From Pedobacter cryotolerans (GTDB lineage: Bacteria; Bacteroidota; Bacteroidia; Sphingobacteriales; Sphingobacteriaceae), in NCBI RefSeq assembly GCF_005116475.1, contig NZ_SWBO01000001.1, forward strand, positions 620,001-684,000: a stretch of 64,000 bases of DNA. The letters run 5' to 3'. How positions within the stretch are numbered: the stretch's first letter is position 1; every line of letters starts with the position of its first letter. Below the pieces are notes generated by a model that worked only from the letters and a program-made list of their open reading frames with translations, searched no databases and was not told the DNA's origin. Shown in pieces: positions 24,915 to 35,700 of the stretch. The position numbers and the translations under genes were made by a program.

Positions 24915-26324
24915 ATGAGAAGAATAATACTAACCACATTAAGTTTTCTTGCTTTTTTAACTGCAGCCGCACAGGTGGTTACAAAAACAGCACAGGTAGA
25001 TACATTGTTAAAGCGAATTGTACAAAATTCAACTCCAGATAGCATTCAGGTTCCAGTTGCATCACCTGTTTTATTTTACAATCAAAATTTTCTGCATCAA
25101 CTTAGGCTAGATTCTATTCAAAAAACTGTTCCGTTAAGCTACAATGAGTATGTTCAAAATTTTATTGATGCTTTAGGTAAGCAGAAAAATAGAATGGGCC
25201 AAATGTTGGGCCTATCGGGATATTATTTTCCGATTTTCGAAAAAGCTTTAAAGGCCTACAACATTCCCGAAGAAATTAAATATTTGCCGATTATAGAATC
25301 TTCTATGAATCCTCATGCCATTTCTAAAGTTGGTGCAACCGGTATGTGGCAATTTATGTTTGGTACTGCAAAAGCCTATGGCTTAAATATGGATAATTTT
25401 GAGGATGAACGTAAAGATCCGATACAAGCTAGTTATGCTGCGGCGGCTTACTTTAGAGATGCTTACGAAGAATTGGGTGATTGGCTTTTGGCCATAGCCG
25501 CTTATAATTGTGGCAAAGGCAATGTAACAAGAGCTATCACAAAAGCAGGTTCACGAGATTTTTGGGAAATCCGTAAGTTTTTACCAAAAGAAACTAGAGA
25601 TTATGTGCCAGCTTTTATTGCCGCTGTTTATTTGATGAATTATCCAGAACAACATGGTATTGCTACCAAAAACGCAGTAATTAATTTTAAAACAGATACA
25701 GTTCAAGTTAATCATTTTGTGGCATTGGCCGATGTAGCCAAAGCGATCAATTATGAGGAGGAAACTTTAGCGGTTTTAAATCCATCGTATAAAAAACGTA
25801 TTGTAAACGGAACCGAACTTACGCCTAAGCGAATTATTTTACCTCAAGTTGCACAAATGGATTATACGCAATTGTATAATGTGCTTAACAATGACGCAGT
25901 GGTAGAAAAAAATATCATCTTAGCATCAACCGATGATGTGAGGGATTTAAGAAAGCTTGCCGCAGTTAGAAAAAGACCTGTTACGCAAATCTTAGCTACC
26001 ACACATAAAGTAAAAACGGGTCAAAATTTAAGCCAGATTGCAAATCTTTATAAAATAGAAGTTCAGGATTTGAAAGTTTGGAATAATTTAAAAAGTAGTA
26101 CAGTTATACCCGGACAAAATCTTAAAATACAAGGTAGCAAAGTTAAGTTAAGTAGCAAACCAATTGAAAAACCAGATTTTGTGATGTATAAAGTTAAAGT
26201 GGGAGATACACTTTCTAGCATAGCTGAAAAATTTGATGGAGCTACTGTTGCTAACATTAAAAAAGCCAATAATTTGTCTAAAGCAACCATACAGCCAGGT
26301 ATGGTTTTAAAGATTAAGGGTTAG
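24915..26324 (+). CDS. mltD: Lytic murein transglycosylase with LysM domains (MltD-like)
   Basis: The 469-residue protein has a signal peptide (MRRIILTTLSFLAFLTAAAQ), a family-1 lytic transglycosylase domain (~100-250) with catalytic Glu128 in LPIIESSMNPHAISKVGATGMWQF and the AAYNCGKGNV motif, and two C-terminal LysM domains (HKVKTGQNLSQIANLYKI; YKVKVGDTLSSIAEKFDG). It cleaves peptidoglycan glycan strands with 1,6-anhydro product formation while bound by LysM. The ATG at 24915 gives the signal peptide. The 24831 start would translate repeat sequence. Confidence 0.93.
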   Translation: MRRIILTTLSFLAFLTAAAQVVTKTAQVDTLLKRIVQNSTPDSIQVPVASPVLFYNQNFLHQLRLDSIQKTVPLSYNEYVQNFIDALGKQKNRMGQMLGLSGYYFPIFEKALKAYNIPEEIKYLPIIESSMNPHAISKVGATGMWQFMFGTAKAYGLNMDNFEDERKDPIQASYAAAAYFRDAYEELGDWLLAIAAYNCGKGNVTRAITKAGSRDFWEIRKFLPKETRDYVPAFIAAVYLMNYPEQHGIATKNAVINFKTDTVQVNHFVALADVAKAINYEEETLAVLNPSYKKRIVNGTELTPKRIILPQVAQMDYTQLYNVLNNDAVVEKNIILASTDDVRDLRKLAAVRKRPVTQILATTHKVKTGQNLSQIANLYKIEVQDLKVWNNLKSSTVIPGQNLKIQGSKVKLSSKPIEKPDFVMYKVKVGDTLSSIAEKFDGATVANIKKANNLSKATIQPGMVLKIKG

Positions 26325-26362
26325 CTAATACTTAGGCAAGCAAGTAACCAACTATCTTGAAG

Positions 26363-26510
26363 CGTCATTCCGAACGAGTTTTTTACGAGGAGGAATCTCT
26401 AAGTTTTTTTGGCAGAATCTTATGTTAGAGCAGTAAAGATTGGAAAGAGATATCTCCCCGAAATAAAATCGGGGCAGGCTCTCGCTGCGCTGCGTTCGAT
26501 ACGAAAGACT
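26363..26510. repeat. CGTCATTCCGA-type intergenic repeat
   Basis: The unit starts CGTCATTCCGAACGAG, contains GAGGAATCTC and a CCCCGAAATAAAATCGGGG hairpin, and ends TTCGATACGAAAGAC, close to an inverted copy of the start. The left end and the GGAATCTC motif recur at 43333-43375. Confidence 0.6.
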
Positions 26511-26553
26511 TTAGTCTAACGCTTAGTTAATTGCTACAATTGCTTTGTTCTTA

Positions 26554-26637
26554 AGCCTGATTTAGCGTAAATACTTTTACCAAAGTCCCAGCCACGGCTG
26601 GGATTTAGGGGTAAAAGATTGCAGCGATAGCAGGGCT
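26554..26637. repeat. AGCC(C)TGATTTAGCG palindromic repeat, copy 1
   Basis: Left end AGCCTGATTTAGCG and right end CGATAGCAGGGCT are imperfect inverted repeats. Inside is a perfect CCCAGCC/GGCTGGG hairpin flanked by CTTTTACC/GGTAAAAG. A related unit lies at 57413-57527 with a different centre. Confidence 0.6.
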
Positions 26638-26825
26638 AAATTTTCCGAAGATTTACTTGCTTTCACTTTCTAATTATTAAAATAAACACTGAATAAAAGG
26701 AATATCTTTTTATAGCTAAGTGTTTAAACAGCTATTATTTTCTTTGCTTATATTTCTATGATGAGATGTTTAAAATATGGAATTGCTTTTCTAATTCTTT
26801 AAATATAATTACTCGTTAAAAGTCG

Positions 26826-26833
26826 TAACTTTG
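26826..26833 (+). promoter_or_regulatory. -7 promoter element of maeB
   Basis: TAACTTTG matches TAnnTTTG and lies 21 nt before the ATG at 26855. No clear -33 TTG is visible. Confidence 0.45.
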
Positions 26834-26854
26834 CCCCTTACCAATAAGTATTTT

Positions 26855-29170
26855 ATGAGTAAAACGAATAGAAAACAAGACGCTTTAGATTATCATTCGC
26901 AAGGGCGACCAGGAAAAATTCAGGTTGTACCTACTAAACCATATTCATCGCAAAGAGATTTAACTTTGGCCTATTCACCAGGTGTTGCTGAGCCTTGTTT
27001 AAAAATTGCCGAAAATGTTGAAGATGTATATAAATATACTGCAAAAGGCAATTTGGTAGCTGTAATTAGTAATGGTACAGCTGTTTTAGGCTTGGGAGAT
27101 ATTGGTCCGGAGGCTGGGAAACCAGTAATGGAAGGCAAAGGCTTGTTGTTTAAAATATTTGCTGATATAGATGTTTTTGACTTAGAACTTGACACTAAAA
27201 ATGTTGATGATTTTGTAAAAATTGTTAAGGCTTTAGAACCAACTTTTGGTGGCGTAAACTTAGAAGATATTAAAGCGCCAGAGTGTTTTGAAATTGAGCG
27301 TCGTTTAAAAGAGGAAATGAATATTCCGGTAATGCATGATGACCAACATGGTACGGCAATTATATCGGCTGCGGCGTTGTTAAACGCTTGCGATTTACAA
27401 AAGAAAAAAATAGATAAAGTTAAAATTGTAGTTAATGGCGCTGGTGCGGCTGCAATTTCTTGTTCTCGTTTATATGTTTCGCTAGGAGCTAAAAAAGAGA
27501 ATATTGTAATGTGTGATAGAAGTGGCGTAATTCGTCATGATAGAGATAATTTAGATGCTATAAAGAGAGAATTTGCTACTACACGTAATTTAGATACTTT
27601 AGCAGAAGCCTTAAAAGATGCAGATGTGTTTATCGGTTTATCATCTGCAGATTGCGTTACCGTAGAGATGTTAAAATCTATGGCTAAAAACCCAATTGTT
27701 TTTGCCATGGCTAATCCAAACCCGGAAATTGCTTATGATTTGGCAATTAGCTCACGTAAGGATTTGATTATGGCAACTGGCCGTTCAGATTATCCTAACC
27801 AAGTGAATAACGTTTTAGGATTTCCGTATATTTTTAGAGGTGCTTTAGATGTTAGAGCAACAAGTATTAACGAAGCAATGAAGATTGCCGCTGTTAAAGC
27901 GATTGCAGAATTGGCTCGGAAATCTGTTCCTGAAGCTGTAAATATGGCTTATAACGAACGTAATATCAAATTTGGTAAAGAATACATTATTCCGAAGCCA
28001 ATGGATTTTCGTTTAATGACCAACGTTTCTATGGCAGTTGCAAAAGCAGCGATTGAAAGTGGTGTTGCCCGTAAAGTAATTACCGATTGGGATGCTTACG
28101 CAGAAGAATTGAAACGCCGTTTAGGTATGGACGATTCGATTATGCGTGCTTTAACTAACAAAGCTAAATCGGCACCAAAACGTGTAGTTTTTGCAGAGGC
28201 TGATAACTATAAAATTTTAAAAGCAGCGCAAATAGTTAAGGATGATAATATCGCCATTCCAATTTTATTAGGAAATAAAGAAATCATTCAGCAAATTATT
28301 GAAGAAAATGGTTTAGAGTTAGAAGGAGTTGAAATTATTGAAACTGCTTTAGAGCCAGCAAGAATGAAAAAATATGCTGATGCTTTATTCCAAAAAAGAC
28401 AACGCAGAGGTATTACTTTATTCGAAGCACAAAAATTAATGCGTGATCGTAATTATTTTGGCGCTTCTATGGTTGAGTTTGGCGAAGCCGATGCCATGAT
28501 TTCAGGCTTAACAAAAAACTATGTTTCTACCATAAAACCAGCTTTACAAGTAATTGGAACTGAAGCAGGTGTTAATCGTGTGGCAGGTATGTACATGATG
28601 ATGACCCAAAAAGGACCAGTGTTTTTTGGAGATACTACGGTAAACGTAGACCCAACTGCCGAAGAATTGGTAGACTTAACCTTGTTGCTAGAAAAATCGG
28701 TAAGGAAATTTAACATACAACCACGTATAGCTTTATTGTCTTACAGTAACTTTGGTTCAAACGAAGGTATTGTGCCAGAAAAAGTAAGAAAAGCGGTAAA
28801 AATCTTACACGATCAACATCCTCAAATTGTAGTGGATGGCGATATGCAAGGAAACTTTGCCATGAATAATTCGCTTTTGAAAGAGAACTTTCCTTTTAGT
28901 AGTTTAGTAGATGCGCCTGCAAACACACTTGTTTTCCCTAACTTAGAATCAGGTAACATTGCTTATAAATTATTACAAGAATTGGGTGGTGCAGAAGCAG
29001 TAGGTCCAATTTTGTTAGGATTAAAAAAACCTGTTCATATTGTTCAATTAGGAAGTTCGGTGAGAGAGATTGTAAATATGGTTACTATTGCAGTGTTGGA
29101 TGTGCAGGGTAAAGAAGAGGCCGCTAACCCAAAAAGAAAAGGTATTTTAAATAAATTAGTTAAAAAATAA
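26855..29170 (+). CDS. maeB: NADP-dependent malic enzyme with C-terminal phosphotransacetylase-like domain
   Basis: The enzyme decarboxylates malate to pyruvate with NADP. The malic enzyme part (~1-430) carries YSPGVAEPC, GTAVLGLGDIGPEAGKPVMEGK and MHDDQHGTAIISAAALLNA, plus a nucleotide-binding VVNGAGAAAISCSRL. The C-terminal ~330 residues are a phosphate acetyltransferase-like domain (RVVFAEADNYKILKAAQIV), usually a regulatory module in MaeB. The 771-residue length fits MaeB. The ATG at 26855 (MSKTNRKQDALDYH) is preferred over a TTG at 26831, which overlaps the -7 element. ruvA follows after 5 nt. Confidence 0.95.
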   Translation: MSKTNRKQDALDYHSQGRPGKIQVVPTKPYSSQRDLTLAYSPGVAEPCLKIAENVEDVYKYTAKGNLVAVISNGTAVLGLGDIGPEAGKPVMEGKGLLFKIFADIDVFDLELDTKNVDDFVKIVKALEPTFGGVNLEDIKAPECFEIERRLKEEMNIPVMHDDQHGTAIISAAALLNACDLQKKKIDKVKIVVNGAGAAAISCSRLYVSLGAKKENIVMCDRSGVIRHDRDNLDAIKREFATTRNLDTLAEALKDADVFIGLSSADCVTVEMLKSMAKNPIVFAMANPNPEIAYDLAISSRKDLIMATGRSDYPNQVNNVLGFPYIFRGALDVRATSINEAMKIAAVKAIAELARKSVPEAVNMAYNERNIKFGKEYIIPKPMDFRLMTNVSMAVAKAAIESGVARKVITDWDAYAEELKRRLGMDDSIMRALTNKAKSAPKRVVFAEADNYKILKAAQIVKDDNIAIPILLGNKEIIQQIIEENGLELEGVEIIETALEPARMKKYADALFQKRQRRGITLFEAQKLMRDRNYFGASMVEFGEADAMISGLTKNYVSTIKPALQVIGTEAGVNRVAGMYMMMTQKGPVFFGDTTVNVDPTAEELVDLTLLLEKSVRKFNIQPRIALLSYSNFGSNEGIVPEKVRKAVKILHDQHPQIVVDGDMQGNFAMNNSLLKENFPFSSLVDAPANTLVFPNLESGNIAYKLLQELGGAEAVGPILLGLKKPVHIVQLGSSVREIVNMVTIAVLDVQGKEEAANPKRKGILNKLVKK

Positions 29171-29175
29171 AAATA

Positions 29176-29760
29176 ATGTTTGCGTATATTGATGGGAAAC
29201 TGACCTTTAAGTGTCCAACTTATGTAGTAGTAGAGGCTGGAGGTGTGGGTTATCACATCAATATATCGCTAAACACCTATTCTGCTATTGGTAATGCAGA
29301 GCGATGCAAAATTTATACATGGCTCCATGTAAAAGAAGATGCACATACACTTTATGGCTTTGCTGATGAAGGCGAAAGAAGGTTGTTTCTACATTTAATT
29401 TCGGTTTCTGGTATCGGACCAACAACCTGTAGAATGATGCTTTCATCCATTACGCCAGTAGAAATACAGAATGCCATTATACAAGCAGATGTGGCATTAA
29501 TACAGCAGATTAAGGGAATTGGGGTAAAATCTGCCCAACGTATCGTTTTAGAGTTACAAGATAAACTTAAAAAGGAAGGCCCAGATTCACTGATTTCTAT
29601 GCCTTTACACAATACTACCCGTGATGAAGCGTTATCTGCGTTGATTATGTTAGGCTTTGGCAAACAAATTGCAGATAAGGCATTGGATAATGCTATAAAA
29701 AAGGCCGACCAAGATTTAACGGTTGAGCAAATGATAAAAGTGGCTTTAAAAAACTTATAA
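29176..29760 (+). CDS. ruvA: Holliday junction branch migration protein RuvA
   Basis: This tetrameric protein binds Holliday junctions and recruits the RuvB motor. The 194-residue sequence has the N-terminal OB fold (MFAYIDGKLTFKCPTYVVVEAGGVGYHINIS), the helix-hairpin-helix pair (LISVSGIGPTTCRMML and QQIKGIGVKSAQRIVLEL) and the C-terminal domain III that contacts RuvB (RDEALSALIMLGFGKQIADKAL). It lies 5 nt after maeB and 9 nt before sprA. Confidence 0.97.
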   Translation: MFAYIDGKLTFKCPTYVVVEAGGVGYHINISLNTYSAIGNAERCKIYTWLHVKEDAHTLYGFADEGERRLFLHLISVSGIGPTTCRMMLSSITPVEIQNAIIQADVALIQQIKGIGVKSAQRIVLELQDKLKKEGPDSLISMPLHNTTRDEALSALIMLGFGKQIADKALDNAIKKADQDLTVEQMIKVALKNL

Positions 29761-29769
29761 AATTCGCGA

Positions 29770-32700
29770 TTGAGAAATAAATTTACGTTAGTTGTACTTC
29801 TACTGTTTATTTTTGTTGGTCGCGAAACCTTTGCTCAGGTAACTCCAACAAAAGCAGGAGTAGATACGCTTAAAAATTCTTTTAATATTCGTGAAAAACA
29901 GGGCTTGGGTTTAAGAACAAACTCAAATCCGTTTTTAGGTTTACCAGATAATGTAAAACGTGTTGTAGAGTACGATGCCCAAAACAGGCGCTACATTATT
30001 ACCGAGCGTATTGGCGATCGACTATTTTCTGCACCGCAATATTTAACCATAGAGCAATATTTAAGGTTAGTAAATAGCGAAGTAAAACGCGAAAATTGGC
30101 GTACACTCTCTAACGCAGAAATTAATGAGGTTAGGCAAACTGGAATTATTCCGCCAGTAAAAATTAACAGTAGAGTTTTTGAGAAAATATTTGGCGGTAC
30201 AACCATTGATATACAGCCAAGGGGCGATGCTGAGCTTACGTTTTTAGGGCGTATCAATAAAAATGAAAATCCGCTTTTTAACGAACGCCAACGTGTTCAA
30301 AGCAATTTTGATTTTAACCAGCGCATCCAAATGGATGTTACTGGTAATATTGGTAACAATTTAAAAATTAAAATGAACTACAATACCGAGGCTCAGTTTG
30401 ATTTCGAAAACCAGATCAAGTTAGATTATACTGGCGGTAAAGACGATATCATTAAAAAAATTGAGGCAGGTAACGTTAGTTTGCCTTTAAATAGTACGTT
30501 AATAAACGGTACACAAGCGCTGTTTGGTATAAAAACGCAAATGCAGTTTGGTAAGTTAGCTGTTTCTACCGTTTTTAGTCAGCAAAAATCTCAATCAAGA
30601 GAGCTTCAAATAAATAATGGTGCTCAACAAAATGAATACAGGGTTATTGGTAGCGATTATGAGGCCAATAAACACTATTTTTTAGCTAAGTATTTTAGAG
30701 ATAATTACAACAGGGCTTTATCAAATCCTCCAACTATACTTTCGGGTATTTTAGTAACAAAAATTGAAGTTTGGATTACCAACAAAACAGGTAATACTCA
30801 AGATTCAAGAGATGTGTTGGGATTTTTAGATTTAGGTGAAAATCAACCTTATAATACTGCACAAGTAACAGGTGGTGGTTCGGTACTTCCATCTGGTTTT
30901 ACCAATCCAACTTTTCCCAATCAGTCTAATAATTTACTGGCAAACTTACCAGCAAATGCTCGCCAAACCAATAGCAATGGCGTTATTTCTTATTTTGCTG
31001 CCAACGGATCTACAGATAATTTTGCCAAGCTAACTTACGCCAGAAAACTTACAGAAAGAGAGTATACCTTTCAGCCACAATTGGGTTATATTTCTTTAAA
31101 TAACGCCTTAAATGCTGATGAAATTTTAACAGTTGCTTATCGTTATACGTTTAATGGTGTAGAGTATCAAGTTGGAGAGTTTTCTACAGATGTTGCATTT
31201 GATCAGGCTGTGCCAAACGTACTTTATACAAAATTATTAAAAAACGAAACCATTAAAACCAATTTGCCAACTTGGGATTTGATGATGAAAAATATTTACG
31301 CTATTGGCGGTTATCAAATTAGTCCGCAAAATTTTAAGTTAGATATTTTTAGAATTGATGATAAAACTGGAGTAGAAACACCCTTGCTTAGAGAAGGATC
31401 TAGAACCGCACTTAAGCAATTTATATCCTTAACCAATTTAGATCAACTCAATCAGCAGAAAGAGAAAAAACCAGATGGGATTTTTGATTTTGAGGCAGAA
31501 AATAAACCATTTGTAAATACGCAGCAACAATACCAAAGCAGCTTGCCCAACTCAAATACTTTAAATAGCTCAAATGCAAGTGCCATTCTTAATAATACCA
31601 ATAATGGCTACGTAACTATTGATCCATTAAATGGAAGAGTTATTTTTCCGTTAATTGAGCCTTTTGGGAAAGATTTGGCCGATAAATTTAGCCTGCCGGG
31701 AGAACAGCCATTGGCAGATAAATATACCTATCCAGAGTTATATGATTCTACCAAGGTAGTCGCTCAACAGCTTTTTGCTAAAAAGGATTTATACATTATT
31801 AAGGGAGCTTATCAATCAGAAATTGCTTCAGAATTTTCACTAAATTCTATCAACGTAACCGAAGGTTCGGTTAAAGTTTTTGCAGGCACAATTCCTTTGC
31901 AAGAAGGGGCTGATTATACCGTAGATTACCAAGGAGGAAGAGTAAAGATTGTAAATACCGCAGTGCTAATTTCTGGTCAGCCGATTAGAATTACCACTGA
32001 AAATAACGAATTATTTGGCTTACAACAAAGGTCTCTTTTTGGTGCAAGGTTCGATTATCGGGTAAATCCCAAATTAACTTTGGGGGGTACTTTCATGAAT
32101 TTATCTGAGAAACCTCTTACCCAAAAAGTAAACTATCGTGAAGAACCCATTTCTAATACCATTTTTGGTTTCGATGCAAATTACAGCTCGCCATCCAGAT
32201 TTTTGACAAAATTGGTTGACAAAATTCCGTTTATCTCAACCAAAGCACCTTCAAGTATTACTTTTGCAGGAGAGTATGCGAAGTTAGTACCAGGCCATCC
32301 GAGCGCAATAAATTCTGGTGTTGATAAAGGTGGAGCAAGTTATTTAGATGATTTTGAAGCATCTCGTTCTATAATCGATTTAAAAAGTGCAGTGCCTTGG
32401 CAAATTTCAAACACGCCGCAGTTTTTTACCGAATCGCAATTAATAGATGATTTAGCCTACGGATACAACAGAGCTAAACTGGCTTTTTACAACATCGATC
32501 CAATATTTTATAACCAAACCTCAACAGATTTACCATCTAGTTTAAGGAATAACAGAAACGAACTTTCTAATCACTATGTGAGAGAAATTTTAGAACAAGA
32601 GGTTTTTCCTTTTAAGGAAATTGCCACTGGTCAGCAAATTAACTTGCCGACTTTAAATTTGGCCTATTATCCCATGCTTCGTGGTCCTTATAATTATGCA

Positions 32701-35700
32701 ACAACAGGTTTTTCGAGTAATGGCTTTTTAAACAATCCACGTTCGCGTTGGGGAGGTATTTCTAGAAGGGTTGATGTAAATGATTTTGAGGCTAATAATA
32801 TTGAATATATTGAGTTGTGGATGATGGATCCATTTATGTATAAACCAGCTTCGCAAGGGGGAGATTTATATTTTAACATCGGTAATATTTCAGAAGATAT
32901 TTTGCGTGATGGAAGAAAATCTCTGGAAAATGGCTTGCCGGCAAATGAAGATCCAAGCAAATACGATGAAACAAGTTGGGGTAGGGTAACTAAATTACAG
33001 CCAGTAATACAAGCTTTCGACAATGATCCTGCGGCAAGAAGAGCACAGGATGTGGGTTTAGATGGTTTGTCTAACGCCAACGAAAAAGCCAAGTTTGCAG
33101 CATTAATCAGTCAAATTACAACGCAATTAAATCCAGATGCGGCTTTGGCTTTCGGTAACGATCCATCGTCTGATGACTATTCTTACTTTAGGGGTGGCAA
33201 TTTAGATATTTCAAATGCAGGGATTTTAGAGCGCTACAAAAACTTTAATGGGCCAGAGGGAAACTCTAAAACTTCGCAACAATCATTAGATGAGTTGGGT
33301 TTACAAAATTCTGCATCAACCGCTTTGCCAGATGGCGAGGATATCAACAGAGATAACAACATGACTCAGTCTGATGAATATTTTCAGTATAAAATATCGA
33401 TGAGGCCATCAGATTTAATTGTTGGACAAAACTTTGTAACTGATAAAGTGGTAACTCCAGTTAAACTAGCAAATGGACAAACCCAAAATGCAACTTGGTA
33501 TCAAATTCGTATTCCGTTAGCGCAATACCAGCAAAAGGTTGGTGGTATTCAAGATTTTAAATCGATAAGATTTGTAAGAATGTTCATGACAAATTTTGCT
33601 GATACTGCAATTTTAAGGTTTGCGAAAGTGCAATTTGTAAGAGGAGATTGGCGACAGTTTAACGCTAAAAATGAATCGATTAATGTAATTGCAGATCAAT
33701 CTTTAATTCCGGCTACGCCAGATAATTCAACTATAGAAGTAGCAACTGTAAATATCGAAGAAAACGGAAAGCGTTCTCCAATTCCTTATGTTGTGCCACC
33801 AGGTATTATCAGAGAAAGAGATTTCAGTAATTTTAGAGGAGATACCCGCCAAAATGAGCAATCATTATCGGTTATTGTTAAAGGTTTAAGAGATGGATAT
33901 GGAAGAGCTGCCTTTAAAACAGCAATAAACGATTTTAGATCTTACAAACGTTTAGAAATGTTTGTCCATTTAGAGGATTTGCCAAACAATGATCCATTAG
34001 ATGATTATGATTTGCAAGCCTTTTTAAGAATAGGAACGGATAATTTAGATAACTATTACGAATACAACCAGCCCTTAAAAGTCACACAACCATTTACAAG
34101 CGATCCGGCAGCAATTTGGCCAGACGAAAATAAAATGGATATAGAGTTGGAGCTTTTTCAAAGGGCTAAAACTGCCAGAAATCAGGCACGTACTAGCGGC
34201 GGTTTGCCTTGGCCAATTAATGTTCCTTTTACTTATAGCGATGGTAGAAATACGATTGTAGTAAAAGGACAGCCAGACATGAGTAAAGTTAGGGTTTACA
34301 TGTTGGGTGTTAAAAATCCATTGCGTAATCCTGCATCACCAGCCGGAGATGATGGATTAGATAAAAGTGCAATGGTGTGGTTTAATGAGTTACGTTTAAC
34401 AGAGTTTGATGAACGTGGTGGTTGGGCGGCAACGGCAAGAATGAATGCAAAATTAGCCGATTTTGCCGATTTGAATATATCAGGCAGTAAATCTACCATC
34501 GGTTTTGGTTCTTTAGAGAAAAGAGTTAGTGAGCGTAACCGTGCTGACAATGAATTTATCGATGTGTCATCAAGCATTGAATTAGGGAAGTTTTTACCTC
34601 AAAAATCAGGCATTAAAATCCCGATGTATGTGAGTTATTCTAAACAGGTAGCTACCCCACAATTTGATCCGCGTACACCAGATATCGAATTAAAAACTGC
34701 ATTAGCATCCGCATCTAAAGCGCAAAGAGATTCGATATTAAACTTTGCACAAGATTACACAACCAGAAACAGCATTAACTTTACCAACGTTCGTAAAGAG
34801 CGAACTAACCTAGAAAAAAAGGTACAGTTATGGGATATAGAAAACTTTAATGTTTCTTACGCACAAACTAAATTTGCGCATCGCGATTTTATAAATGAGC
34901 GAAGCATCCAGCGTAATTACCGTGGTTCTATAGCTTACAATTACGCCCGAACGCCTAAAAACTATATGCCTTTTGATAAGATTATTAAATCTAATAGCCT
35001 TAAATTGTTAAAGGATTTTAACATTACCTTAATGCCAAGTGCCATTAATTTCAGACTAGATGTAGATCGTTTTTATGCAGAAAATACATTGAGAAATAAT
35101 GATCCCAATAATTTTCTTCCGATTAATACCACTTTCAATAAAAACTTTTTGGTATCAAGAGTTTATGGTATCGCATGGGATTTAACCAACTCATTAAGTT
35201 TAGATTTTGATGCTACAAACTTCTCGATTATAGATGAGCCAGATGGCAGAATTGAAGGTTTAAAAAGAGATACACTTTGGCAGAATTTAAAAACATTAGG
35301 TAGAACTACAGACTACAACCACAATTTAAATGTAAGATATAATTTGCCAATTGGAAAAATACCGGGTATGGATTGGTTAACAGTAGCAACAATTTATGGT
35401 ACTAACTTTAACTGGCAAACCGAACCGCTTTCTACCTTAAGAGATCCGAATATTAATTTGGGTAACACCATTCAAAACTCCAGAACTATACAAGTAAATC
35501 CTACATTATCGTTAACTAAGCTTTACAATAAATTTGGTTTTATTCGTAAAAGTTTAAACAGAACCGATTCTACCACAACTTTTTCTGATATGCTTTTGGG
35601 GCTGTTAACAAGTGTAAAAAATGTTAATGTTGCATTTACTCAAACCAAAGGAACATTCTTGCCAGGATATTTACCACGTACAAAATATTTTGGGGTTGAT

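Larger units (their letters stand above)
26325..26854. other. Gene-free interval with two intergenic repeats and the maeB promoter
   Basis: No coding signal was found here. It contains a CGTCAT-ended repeat (26363-26510), an AGCC(C)TGATTTAGCG repeat (26554-26637) and, near the end, the -7 promoter element of maeB (26826-26833). Confidence 0.7.
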